A stretch of DNA of 64,000 nucleotides from Cupriavidus necator (lineage in GTDB: Bacteria; Pseudomonadota; Gammaproteobacteria; Burkholderiales; Burkholderiaceae): assembly GCA_022041995.1 (NCBI GenBank), contig CP074381.1, forward strand, positions 3,472,001 through 3,536,000. The letters are read 5' to 3'. Below the pieces are notes generated by a model. It did not search any database and had not been told where the DNA came from. It was given only the letters and a program-made list of their open reading frames with translations. A program made the position numbers and the translations under genes. Shown piece by piece: positions 44,010 to 52,758 of this stretch (positions are counted from its first letter, which is position 1; each line of letters begins with the position of its first letter).

Positions 44010-44037
44010 GTTTGGGCTGCTCGCCGCAGGACGCCGC

Positions 44038-45033
44038 TCAGGGCGCCTGCAGGTCTTGCAGGTCCTGTTCGGTAACCACCCGCGCCGGGCGTGCCGGCGG
44101 CAGGCCGACGAACTCGCCCACCACCTGGCGGAACAGGCCGCGCACCCACACCAGCATCGGATGGGTGTTGCGGCTGCGGTGCCAGAACATGTTCAGGCCG
44201 AGCGTGGTGTTCAGTTCCGCCGGCAGCGGGAAGGCCTTCAGGCCATAGGTCTCGCAGGCCATGTCCTTGGTCAGCGCATTGACGGTGAAGATCATGTCGG
44301 TCTGCGAGGCCAGTTCGGCCTGGGCACGCCATGAATGTACCGTAAGCGTCGCATTGCGCTTGAGCCCGCGCTGCTGCAGCGCATAGTCGAGCGGGATCAG
44401 CGACGGTGCCGGGCGGCCGGAGCCGCCGGAATGTGCCATGAAGATATGGCCGCAATCCAGGTATTGCTCCAGCGAGCAGTGGTTCTTGAGCACCGGATGG
44501 CTCTTGCGCGCGCAAACCCACAGGTTCAGCGACGTCACCATTTCCTCGACGATTTCCGGGTGGCGGGTCGGGAACGGGGAAAAGGCCAGGTCAAGTTCGT
44601 TGGCGCGCATCGAGGCGACGTCCGTTTCCCACGAATGGGATTCGACCAGCTTGATATGCAGATCTGGCGCCAGCTGCTTGATGCGCAGCACAAGACGGTT
44701 GAATACCGTGTCGCCCAGCTCGGCGGCAAAGCCAATGCTCAGCGTGCCGGTGGCAATAGCCGGATCAAAATTGTCGGCATCGCCCTCATTGATCGACGAC
44801 CACAAATCAAGCATGTCGCGGATCTTCGGGCCCAGTTCCAGCGCGCGCGGCGTCGGCGTCAGGCCATGCGGGACGCGGATGAAGAGCGGATCGTCAAAGA
44901 TCTCGCGCAGCCTGCCCAGCGAATGCGATACGGCCGGCGCGGTCATATGCATCTTTTCCGCAACATAAGTGGCGTTTCGCTTGCTCAGGAGTTCGGTGAA
45001 GATCACTAAAAGCTTCGTGTCTACGTTCACCAT
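44038..45033 (-). CDS. phcA: PhcA, LysR-type global quorum-sensing regulator
   Basis: Output regulator of the Phc system; in Ralstonia it switches virulence, motility and exopolysaccharide genes with cell density. The 331-residue protein starts MVNVDTKLLVIFTELLSKRN, and the recognition region AEKMHMTAPAVSHSLGRLRE matches what I remember of R. solanacearum PhcA almost residue for residue. The effector domain begins near residue 90 (ATGTLSIGFAAELGDTVFNR). It lies beside fur, about 22 kb from phcBSRQ. No phc operon gene is adjacent, as in Ralstonia. Confidence 0.9.
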   Translation of the reverse strand: MVNVDTKLLVIFTELLSKRNATYVAEKMHMTAPAVSHSLGRLREIFDDPLFIRVPHGLTPTPRALELGPKIRDMLDLWSSINEGDADNFDPAIATGTLSIGFAAELGDTVFNRLVLRIKQLAPDLHIKLVESHSWETDVASMRANELDLAFSPFPTRHPEIVEEMVTSLNLWVCARKSHPVLKNHCSLEQYLDCGHIFMAHSGGSGRPAPSLIPLDYALQQRGLKRNATLTVHSWRAQAELASQTDMIFTVNALTKDMACETYGLKAFPLPAELNTTLGLNMFWHRSRNTHPMLVWVRGLFRQVVGEFVGLPPARPARVVTEQDLQDLQAP

Positions 45034-45329
45034 GATCAGGCCTCGTCAGATTATTCTTAGCTAGATGGCCCCACCACTTGCACTGGCTGCACATCAGATT
45101 TCAACGGCGTCTTAATAGTGTAAGAGGAAAGAACAAGCTCGGAAAGCAAATTCGGCATTTCTGAAATGGCTGTCTACGACATAATTCTGAAAAATTTCGC
45201 GTTTTTTCCACTAATGACCGCATATGTGGACATTTCCCGCGTCCCAGCATCCACCAGCGCATCGGTGTGTAGTGGGCCCGCCGCTTCCATTTTTATCATT
45301 CTTTTCCGACGGCTCGATCCCCGGCCATC
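45034..45329. promoter_or_regulatory. AT-rich divergent region between phcA and a flavin-reductase-like gene
   Basis: A 296-base gap that must hold the phcA promoter and that of the rightward gene. The part 45180-45225 (with AAAAATTTCGCG and GTTTTTTCC) is clearly richer in A/T than the rest of the window. I could not pick a convincing -35/-10 pair. Several short LysR-like T-N11-A matches exist but are expected by chance. Confidence 0.4.
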
Positions 45330-45941
45330 ATGCCTGAACATTTCCGCCTGCCCGTACCACTCCCGAAAGCCTACCGCTTGCTGAACCACGGCCCCACCGT
45401 GCTGGTCAGCGCCGCCGCCGGCGGCAAGCGCAATATCATGGCCGCCGCCTGGGCCATGCCGCTGGACTTTGCCCCGCCCAAGGTGGCAGTGGTGCTGGAC
45501 AAGAGCACCTGGACCCGGCGCCTGCTGGAAGACAGCGGCGAGTTCGTGCTGCAGGTTCCCACCGTCAGCCAGGTCGACCTGACCGAGGCGCTGGGCTCCA
45601 GCTCCGGCCTGGCGCTGATGGAGCAGGAAGGCACCGACAAGTTCGACGCCTACGGCCTGGGCACCTTTGCCGGCACCGCGGTCGGCGCGCCGCTGCTGGA
45701 GGGCTGCGCGGCCTGGCTGGAATGCCGGCTGCTGCCGGAGCCAGCCACGCAGCAGACCTACGACCTGTTCCTTGGCGAAGTCGTGGCCGCGCACGCGGAC
45801 TCGCGCGTGTTCAGCGACGGGCGCTGGCATTTCGACGGCCATGATGCGCTGCGCACCATCCACCATGTGGCTGGCGGCCATTTCCTGGTGGCCGGCGACG
45901 CAGTCGACGCGCGCCCGCTGGCGCCCCGCCCGGCTGGCTGA
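45330..45941 (+). CDS. Flavin reductase-like domain protein
   Basis: FMN-binding split-barrel protein, 203 residues, starting MPEHFRLPVPLPKAYRLLNH. The motif GPTVLVSAAAGGKRNIMAAA and the following PPKVAVVLDKSTWTRRLLED are typical of flavin reductase-like proteins that bind FMN. No monooxygenase partner is encoded nearby, so its role is unknown; it may be a stand-alone NAD(P)H:FMN oxidoreductase. It diverges from phcA and ends at a bidirectional terminator shared with gapA. Confidence 0.87.
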   Translation: MPEHFRLPVPLPKAYRLLNHGPTVLVSAAAGGKRNIMAAAWAMPLDFAPPKVAVVLDKSTWTRRLLEDSGEFVLQVPTVSQVDLTEALGSSSGLALMEQEGTDKFDAYGLGTFAGTAVGAPLLEGCAAWLECRLLPEPATQQTYDLFLGEVVAAHADSRVFSDGRWHFDGHDALRTIHHVAGGHFLVAGDAVDARPLAPRPAG

Positions 45942-45962
45942 ATATGACTGCGCCGGAAAAAG

Positions 45963-45988
45963 AAAAACGCGCCCGAAGGCGCGTTTTT
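45963..45988. terminator. Bidirectional terminator between the flavin-reductase-like gene and gapA
   Basis: AAAAACGCGCC and GGCGCGTTTTT flank the loop CGAA. It lies between convergent stops with A/T runs on both sides. Confidence 0.9.
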
Positions 45989-46010
45989 CTTTACTGCGGA
46001 AGCTGCCGGA

Positions 46011-47093
<1,083 letters not shown>

Positions 47094-49127
47094 TTAGATA
47101 AGGGTGTCCTTCACCGTGCGGACCACGTTATCGACGGTAAAGCCGAAGTGCTTGAACAGCACGCCGGCCGGGGCCGATTCACCGAAGGTGTCGATGCCCA
47201 CTACCGCCTGGACCTGGTACTTCCACCAGAAGTCCGTCACGCCTGCCTCGACCGCCACGCGCGGCACGCCGGACGGCAGCACGCTGGCCTTGTAGGCGCT
47301 GTCCTGCTTGTCGAACACCGTGGTGGCCGGCACCGAGACCACGCGCACATGCACGCCTTCGGTGGCCAGTGCGTCGGCGGCGCCGACGGCCAGGCCCACT
47401 TCGGAGCCAGTGGCCAGGATCACGGCGTCCGGACGCCTGGTCTTGGGGTTGACGCTGTCGCGCAGGACGTAGCCGCCGCGCGCGATATTGGCGCGGGTGA
47501 CGTCGTCGCGGCGCTGGAACGGCAGGTTCTGGCGGCTGAAGATCAGGCAGCTCGGGCCGTTCTCGCGGCGGATCGACTCGGCCCAGGCCACGGCGGTCTC
47601 GGTGGTGTCGGCGGTGCGCCAGACGTCCATGTTCGGGATCAGGCGCAGGCTGGCGACGTGTTCGATCGACTGGTGGGTCGGGCCGTCTTCGCCCAGGCCG
47701 ATCGAGTCATGGGTGAACACGAACAGCGTGCGGATCTTCATCAGCGCCGCCATGCGCAGCGCGTTGCGGCTGTAGTCCGAGAAGGTCAGGAAGGTGGCGC
47801 CATAGGGGATGTAGCCGCCATGCAGCGTGATGCCGTTCATGACGGCGCTCATGCCGAACTCGCGCACGCCGTAGTTGATATGGTTGCCCCAGGCATCCAC
47901 GCGCACGGCCTGGCTGCCCGACCAGTTGGTCAGGTTCGAGCCGGTCAGGTCGGCCGAGCCGCCGAGGAATTCGGGCAGCACCGGGCCGAAGGCCTCGATG
48001 GTGTTCTGGCTTGCCTTGCGCGTGGCGATGGTCTCGGCCTTTTCCTCGCACCTGGCGATGAAGGCGTCGACAGCGGCGTCGAACGAACCCGGCAGCTCGC
48101 CCTTCATGCGGCGGCTGAATTCGCCGGCCTCATACGGGTGGCGCTCGGCGTAGGCATCGAACAGCGCGTTCCAGGCACGCTCCAGCGCCTGGCCATTGGC
48201 CTTGGCATCCCAGGCGTCGTAGACCTCGGCCGGCACTTCGAACGGGGAGTGGGCCCAGCCCAGCGCCTCGCGCGTGGCCAGCACTTCGGCGCCGCCCAGC
48301 GGGGCGCCGTGCACGTCGTGGCCGCCTTCCTTGTTGGGCGCGCCCTTGCCGATCTTGGTGCGGCAGCAGATCAGGGTCGGCTTGTCGCTGGCCTTGGCCT
48401 GCGCAATGGCGTTGTCGACCGCGACCACGTCATGGCCGTCGATGCCGCGGATCACGTTCCAGCCATAGGCTTCGAAACGCTTCGGGGTATCGTCGTTGAA
48501 CCAGTGCACCACGTCGCCGTCGATCGAGATGCCATTGTCATCCCAGAGCGCGATCAGCTTGTTGAGCTTCAGCGTGCCGGCGAGCGAGCTGGCTTCGTGC
48601 GAGATGCCTTCCATCAGGCAACCGTCGCCCAGGAAGACATAGGTGTGGTGGTTGACGATGTCGAAGCCGGGGCGGTTGAATTCTTCGCCCAGCAGGCGTT
48701 CGGCCAGCGCCATGCCGACGGCGTTGGTGATGCCCTGGCCGAGCGGGCCGGTGGTGGTTTCCACGCCCGGGGTGATGCCGTATTCCGGGTGGCCGGCGGT
48801 CTTGCTGTGCAGCTGGCGGAAATTCTTCAGCTCTTCGACCGGCAGGTCGTAGCCGGTCAGGTGCAGCAGCGCATAGATCAGCATCGAGCCATGGCCGTTG
48901 GACAGCACGAAGCGGTCGCGGTCGGCCCACTGGGGGTTGCTCGGGTTGTGCTTCAGGTGCCGGCCCCACAGCGCCACGGCGATGTCTGCCATGCCCATCG
49001 GCGCACCGGGGTGGCCGGAATTGGCCTGCTGGACGGCGTCCATGGCAAGCACGCGGATGGCGTCAGCCATCAGCTTGGCGGGCTGGGAAGCGAAAGGACT
49101 TGTGGCGGGATGGGCAAGGGCGGACAT
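47094..49127 (-). CDS. tkt: Transketolase
   Basis: TPP-dependent enzyme of the pentose phosphate pathway. Start ATG 49127 ([20 protein letters not shown]) gives 677 residues; the open frame to 49265 has no family match. The TPP/Mg motif is in [20 protein letters not shown], the substrate-binding start is [20 protein letters not shown], and the PYR-domain glutamate region is [13 protein letters not shown]. Only one transketolase is in this window; whether a cbb-type copy exists elsewhere cannot be seen. Confidence 0.97.
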   Translation of the reverse strand: MSALAHPATSPFASQPAKLMADAIRVLAMDAVQQANSGHPGAPMGMADIAVALWGRHLKHNPSNPQWADRDRFVLSNGHGSMLIYALLHLTGYDLPVEELKNFRQLHSKTAGHPEYGITPGVETTTGPLGQGITNAVGMALAERLLGEEFNRPGFDIVNHHTYVFLGDGCLMEGISHEASSLAGTLKLNKLIALWDDNGISIDGDVVHWFNDDTPKRFEAYGWNVIRGIDGHDVVAVDNAIAQAKASDKPTLICCRTKIGKGAPNKEGGHDVHGAPLGGAEVLATREALGWAHSPFEVPAEVYDAWDAKANGQALERAWNALFDAYAERHPYEAGEFSRRMKGELPGSFDAAVDAFIARCEEKAETIATRKASQNTIEAFGPVLPEFLGGSADLTGSNLTNWSGSQAVRVDAWGNHINYGVREFGMSAVMNGITLHGGYIPYGATFLTFSDYSRNALRMAALMKIRTLFVFTHDSIGLGEDGPTHQSIEHVASLRLIPNMDVWRTADTTETAVAWAESIRRENGPSCLIFSRQNLPFQRRDDVTRANIARGGYVLRDSVNPKTRRPDAVILATGSEVGLAVGAADALATEGVHVRVVSVPATTVFDKQDSAYKASVLPSGVPRVAVEAGVTDFWWKYQVQAVVGIDTFGESAPAGVLFKHFGFTVDNVVRTVKDTLI

Positions 49128-49446
49128 GCGGGCGGTCTTGGACGTGAGCGGGCGTGAGCCTGACGGTGACGGCAGGAAAACCGCAATTTTAGCAGAAGCC
49201 AGGGGGGTTTCCGGACTCCCGGACAGCGCCTGCGGCGCAGCGAGGGCGATCACCGGAAGCCCCATGCGCCCCCCGCCCCCCGGTCATCGGAACTATCCGC
49301 CCATGGACATGCCTGATGCTTCACCCCGCCCAGCCCGGCTGACCGTTGCGCCGCACTTCGACAGCGTAGCGCGGCACGCGTAAGATGCACTCTCGCACCG
49401 CGCGGCACGCCAGCCGCGCCGGGTTTCCCGCACTCAGGAGACGATC
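49128..49446. other. Gap between tkt and the VOC gene
   Basis: 319 bases between divergent genes. It should contain both promoters, but I find no clear -35/-10 pair, terminator or repeat and no credible small ORF. Confidence 0.5.
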
Positions 49447-49875
49447 ATGACCAGACCGGCCAACACCCCCTGGCTCACCCCCTACCTGACCGTCGCCAAC
49501 GGGCGCGCCGCACTGGACTTCTACAGTCGCGCCTTCGGTTTCGCCGCCGGCAACGTGGTCGACGAAAACGGCGTGCCAACCCATGCCGAGATGCACTACC
49601 AGGGCCAACTGGTGGTGATGTTCGCGCCCGAGGGCGCCTGGGGCAGCACCGCGCGCACGCCGCGCTCGCTTGGCGTCGAGTGCCCGCAGACCTTCTATGT
49701 CTATTGCGACGATGTCGACGCCATGCACCAGCGCGCGGTCGACGCCGGCGCGGTCAGCCTGATGGCGCCGGCGGACCAGTTCTGGGGCGACCGCTATTGC
49801 ATGGTGGAAGATCCCGACGGCTACCGCTGGGGCTTCGGCAAGCCGCTGGACCAGGCAGCAGGCCAGGCAAGCTGA
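49447..49875 (+). CDS. VOC-superfamily (PhnB/glyoxalase-like) protein
   Basis: Single-domain vicinal-oxygen-chelate protein, 142 residues, starting MTRPANTPWLTPYLTVANGR, with CAGGAGAC before the start. The repeats of the VOC fold are seen in YLTVANGRAALDFYSRAFGF and VDAMHQRAVDAGAVSLMAPA, and the ending DRYCMVEDPDGYRWGFGKPL is typical of the PhnB-like group. Enzyme activity is not predictable. Its stop overlaps the rsmE start by one base (TGATG), so the two are translationally coupled. Confidence 0.88.
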   Translation: MTRPANTPWLTPYLTVANGRAALDFYSRAFGFAAGNVVDENGVPTHAEMHYQGQLVVMFAPEGAWGSTARTPRSLGVECPQTFYVYCDDVDAMHQRAVDAGAVSLMAPADQFWGDRYCMVEDPDGYRWGFGKPLDQAAGQAS

Positions 49876-50627
49876 TGGCACCACGCTTCTTCGTCGGCGG
49901 CGCCGATACCGTCCTGGCCGCCGAATCCGATTTCGCGCTGCCCGAATCGGTGGTGCGCCACGCGCAGGTGCTGCGCCTGGTGCCGGGCGACGCCATGACG
50001 CTGTTCGACGGCCGCGGCGGCAGCCACGCGGCCACGCTGGTCGAGCTGGGCAAGCGCCATGCGGTGGCGCGCATCGGCGCGCATGACGCGGCCGAAGCCG
50101 AGCCGCCCTTGCGCGTCACGCTGGCGCAGGGCCTGGCCGGCGGCGACAAGATGGACTGGCTGATCGAAAAGGCGGTCGAACTGGGCGTCACGGCAATCCA
50201 GCCGCTGCAGGCCAGCCGCTCGGTGGTGCGCCTGTCAGGCGAGCGCGCGCACAAGCGCCAGGCGCACTGGCAGGCACTGGTGCAGGCCGCCTGCGAGCAA
50301 TGCGGCCGCAATCGCTTGCCGGAGGTTGCGCCCGTCGCTAACTTTGAGACATGGCTGACGCAGTGCGCGGCTGGCGGTGCCAGGCTGCTGGTATCGCCGC
50401 GCGCCACGCACTCGCTGCCGGCGTTCATCGCCGGACAGCGCGAAGCCCTGCTGGCCGGCGGCGTCACGCTGCTGATCGGCCCCGAAGGCGGCCTGGCGCC
50501 CGAGGAAGAGCAGGCGGCAAGGCAAGCGGGTTTCACCGGCGTGTCGCTTGGCCCCCGCATCCTGCGTACTGAAACCGCCGGGCTGGCATGCCTGGCAACC
50601 CTTAACGCCTTGCTGGGCGGATTCTGA
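49875..50627 (+). CDS. rsmE: 16S rRNA m3U1498 methyltransferase RsmE
   Basis: SPOUT-class methyltransferase of 16S rRNA U1498. Start ATG 49875 (MAPRFFVGGADTVLAAESDF) gives 250 residues. The N-terminal PUA-like domain contains HAQVLRLVPGDAMTLFDGRG. The SPOUT knot region is LLIGPEGGLAPEEEQAARQA followed by SLGPRILRTETAGLACLATL. It is coupled to the VOC gene upstream and followed after 59 bases by the YidB-like gene, which has its own AAGGAG. Confidence 0.96.
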   Translation: MAPRFFVGGADTVLAAESDFALPESVVRHAQVLRLVPGDAMTLFDGRGGSHAATLVELGKRHAVARIGAHDAAEAEPPLRVTLAQGLAGGDKMDWLIEKAVELGVTAIQPLQASRSVVRLSGERAHKRQAHWQALVQAACEQCGRNRLPEVAPVANFETWLTQCAAGGARLLVSPRATHSLPAFIAGQREALLAGGVTLLIGPEGGLAPEEEQAARQAGFTGVSLGPRILRTETAGLACLATLNALLGGF

Positions 50628-50686
50628 CGACGGCGGCCATCCGGTCGTCGCATCAACCTTGCAACCCTGACTGAAAGGAGTCGACC

Positions 50687-51307
50687 ATGGGACTACTCGA
50701 TAGCGTGCTGGGCGGTGTGCTCGGACAACTCGGCGGCGCGCGCGGCGAGGCTGGCGGTTCCGGCGGCGGGCTCGACCCCAAGCTGATGATGGCGCTCGGC
50801 CTGCTGGCGACGCTGGCCATGCGCGGCCGCGGGCAAGCAGGCGATGGCACGGGCGATGCACCGGCCGCCGATGACGGACTGGGCGGCCTGGGCAGCCTCG
50901 GCGGGCTGCTGGGCGGCATGCTCGGCGGCGGTGCCGGGGCAGCGCCTGGCGGCGCCACCGGCGGCCTGGATCTTGGCTCGCTGCTGGGCGGCCTGCTTGG
51001 CGGCCAGGGTGGCGCGCCGGCCAACAGCCAGGCACTGGGTGCGGCCGCCGGCGGCATCGGCGCGCTGCAGCAGATCCTGGCGCAGGCCGGGCTGGGCGAA
51101 CAGGTGAACTCGTGGATCGGCAGCGGCGCCAACCAGCCGGTCACGCCGTCGGCACTGAGCAGCGCGCTGGGCGACACCGGCGCGCTCGAATCGCTGGCAC
51201 AGACGACCGGCATGTCGCAGGACGACGTGGCCGCGCAACTGAGCGAAGGGCTGCCGGAACTGATCGACCGGCTCACGCCGCATGGACATCTGCCGGCGCA
51301 GGAATAA
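50687..51307 (+). CDS. YidB-family (DUF937-like) Gly-rich protein
   Basis: Protein of unknown function, 206 residues, starting MGLLDSVLGGVLGQLGGARG, the usual YidB opening. The middle (residues ~60-120) is a Gly/Leu-rich low-complexity stretch with repeated LGGLLGG units. The C-terminal ~85 residues hold the conserved domain (LAQAGLGEQVNSWIGSGANQ, then LAQTTGMSQDDVAAQLSEGL). The Gly-rich part varies in length between relatives. A strong ribosome-binding site and a terminator bracket it as a stand-alone cistron after rsmE. Confidence 0.85.
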   Translation: MGLLDSVLGGVLGQLGGARGEAGGSGGGLDPKLMMALGLLATLAMRGRGQAGDGTGDAPAADDGLGGLGSLGGLLGGMLGGGAGAAPGGATGGLDLGSLLGGLLGGQGGAPANSQALGAAAGGIGALQQILAQAGLGEQVNSWIGSGANQPVTPSALSSALGDTGALESLAQTTGMSQDDVAAQLSEGLPELIDRLTPHGHLPAQE

Positions 51308-51326
51308 GACCAGCACCTCGCCGGAA

Positions 51327-51358
51327 AGCAAAAAGCCCGCTATTGCGGGCTTTTTGCT
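51327..51358. terminator. Terminator between the YidB-like and barstar genes
   Basis: AGCAAAAAGCCCGC and GCGGGCTTTTTGCT form a 14-base stem with a TATT loop, with A/T runs on both sides. It lies between convergent genes. Confidence 0.92.
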
Positions 51359-51390
51359 TGATTCGCCTTGCAACGGCTCAGGCAGTGCTC

Positions 51391-52002
51391 TCAGGCGAAC
51401 GAATAAAACACCCGGAACTGCACCTTGCGCTCGCCCCAGAACTCAGCGGCGTCGCGGAAGACGTCGAGCAGCACCTCGCGCCCTTCCTTGTCGAACTTCT
51501 GCGCAATCGGCAGGCCTTCCAGCACGATCACAAAGCCCGGCTGCGGGCCGGCCTTGTAGATCATGTCGGTCAGGCAGTCAGCCAGCGCGTCGAAATTCTT
51601 GCCGAAGTGCTTCGGGAAGGTGAACGACGTGGCGATGGTTTCCAGGATCTCCGCCTTGCTCGCGCAATGGGCGCAATTGGCATAGAGGAAATGCTGCCCG
51701 AGATCGGCGGCGGCCTGGGCCAGCTCAGGCACGCGGAAGGCGCGGATCGACTGGACGATGTTCGGACGCACCGTCTTGAACAGGTTCATGGCCCCCTCGC
51801 TGGTGCCGTCATTCCAACCGGGACCGGCGGGCATGGCCACGGGCGCGGGCGGGAGTTTTTGCATGAGCTCTTGGCTCGGCATCATCAGCACGTTGTCGTA
51901 TAGGTTCTGGGCCTGCTGCTGAGCCCGCTGCCAGCCATCTCCGGCGCCGCGCTCTTCGCGGGCGGCAAGGGCGTCGCCCAATCCGAAAATGTCAGTCATC
52001 AT
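51391..52002 (-). CDS. Barstar-family ribonuclease inhibitor with an N-terminal extension
   Basis: Predicted immunity protein for the upstream RNase. Start ATG 52002 overlaps the RNase stop by 4 bases (ATGA), giving 203 residues. The barstar domain is the C-terminal ~120 residues: KTVRPNIVQSIRAF, then FTFPKHFGKNFDALADCLTD, which aligns with the barstar inhibitory helix including its key Asp. The first ~80 residues (MMTDIFGLGDALAAREERGA) are not part of classical 90-residue barstar and are not recognised. Order RNase-inhibitor with overlapping ends matches known barnase/barstar-type pairs. Confidence 0.88.
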   Translation of the reverse strand: MMTDIFGLGDALAAREERGAGDGWQRAQQQAQNLYDNVLMMPSQELMQKLPPAPVAMPAGPGWNDGTSEGAMNLFKTVRPNIVQSIRAFRVPELAQAAADLGQHFLYANCAHCASKAEILETIATSFTFPKHFGKNFDALADCLTDMIYKAGPQPGFVIVLEGLPIAQKFDKEGREVLLDVFRDAAEFWGERKVQFRVFYSFA

Positions 52003-52388
52003 TTGAGTATCCGTTTGAAGCTGTTGTAGTGATCTTCCGTGTAGTAACAATCGTTGGCAGCGCGTTGTTCCCCGCCGCAGACGATCCGCCTGGCTCCCCG
52101 GTTCCGGCTCCTGGCGCTCTTGACCGTGTATTCGCGGTAATACCCGCGTTCACGTTGCGGCAGGATGCGTTCGTAGTTGCCGAATCTCGATCCGTCCTTG
52201 TCATACAGGAACGGGCCGCCGGCTTCGATGCGCTCCAGGGTCTGCCGTGCTTCGTTGGGCAACTGCTGCACTGCAATGGTTCCCATCCCTTCGGTCTGCA
52301 CCTGCCGCGCCAGTGTCGGCTGCGCCAGGGCCAGCACCAGCGCCGCGCCGGTCATGGACCGGGCCAGCATGCGCGTTGCTTGCCGCAT
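51999..52388 (-). CDS. Secreted guanyl-specific ribonuclease (RNase Sa/barnase family)
   Basis: Extracellular or periplasmic RNase, 129 residues from ATG 52388; a GTG start at 52409 is an alternative. A signal peptide (MRQATRMLARSMTGAALVLA) ends near TLARQ. The mature part follows Streptomyces RNase Sa closely: catalytic E86 in YYREYTVKSA, R101 in NRGARRIVCGG, and H120 in CYYTEDHYNSF. Two Cys may form a disulfide. It is coupled to the barstar-like gene, which would protect the producing cell. Confidence 0.87.
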   Translation of the reverse strand: MRQATRMLARSMTGAALVLALAQPTLARQVQTEGMGTIAVQQLPNEARQTLERIEAGGPFLYDKDGSRFGNYERILPQRERGYYREYTVKSARSRNRGARRIVCGGEQRAANDCYYTEDHYNSFKRILK

Positions 52389-52409
52389 CAGAGGAACTTG
52401 GAAACCCAC

Positions 52410-52710
52410 GTTGCTTGTCTTGTTGAACCGGAAATCGAGCCTGCCGCTGGTTGGGTAGACGATCTGTCCGGGCCACCCTGGCCAGCGCCCTGCGCCACCC
52501 GTAGAGGAGCGCGATGGATGCCGGCCGCACCGGGGCGCTCATGGCGAGCGCCTGTATCAAAGGCGTAAGGTTACGCGCATGCACGCAATTAAGCAATCCC
52601 GGCCCGGCTGCACCGGTAATTCCTCAATTGTTTCAATATGTTAAGCGTATGTGTGCGCATACTAACCACACACATTCGGATGCAAAAAAAGCCGGGCGAA
52701 CCCGGCTTTT
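52410..52710 (-). terminator. Gap with the maeB terminator at 52684-52710
   Basis: Read leftward, AAAAGCCGGG and CCCGGCTTTTTTT form a strong stem ending in a T-run at 52684-52710, 49 bases after the maeB stop. The remaining bases 52410-52683 lie upstream of the RNase gene and should hold its promoter; I see no clear one. A small open frame there on the plus strand is not supported. Confidence 0.8.
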
Positions 52711-52758
52711 CGTCACATTGGCCTGCTACCGGCCCATGCAACCGGCGATACCAGCGGT

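Noticed and set aside
47148..49157. Long plus-strand open frame opposite tkt
   Set aside because: Antisense of a conserved transketolase; composition typical of a shadow frame.
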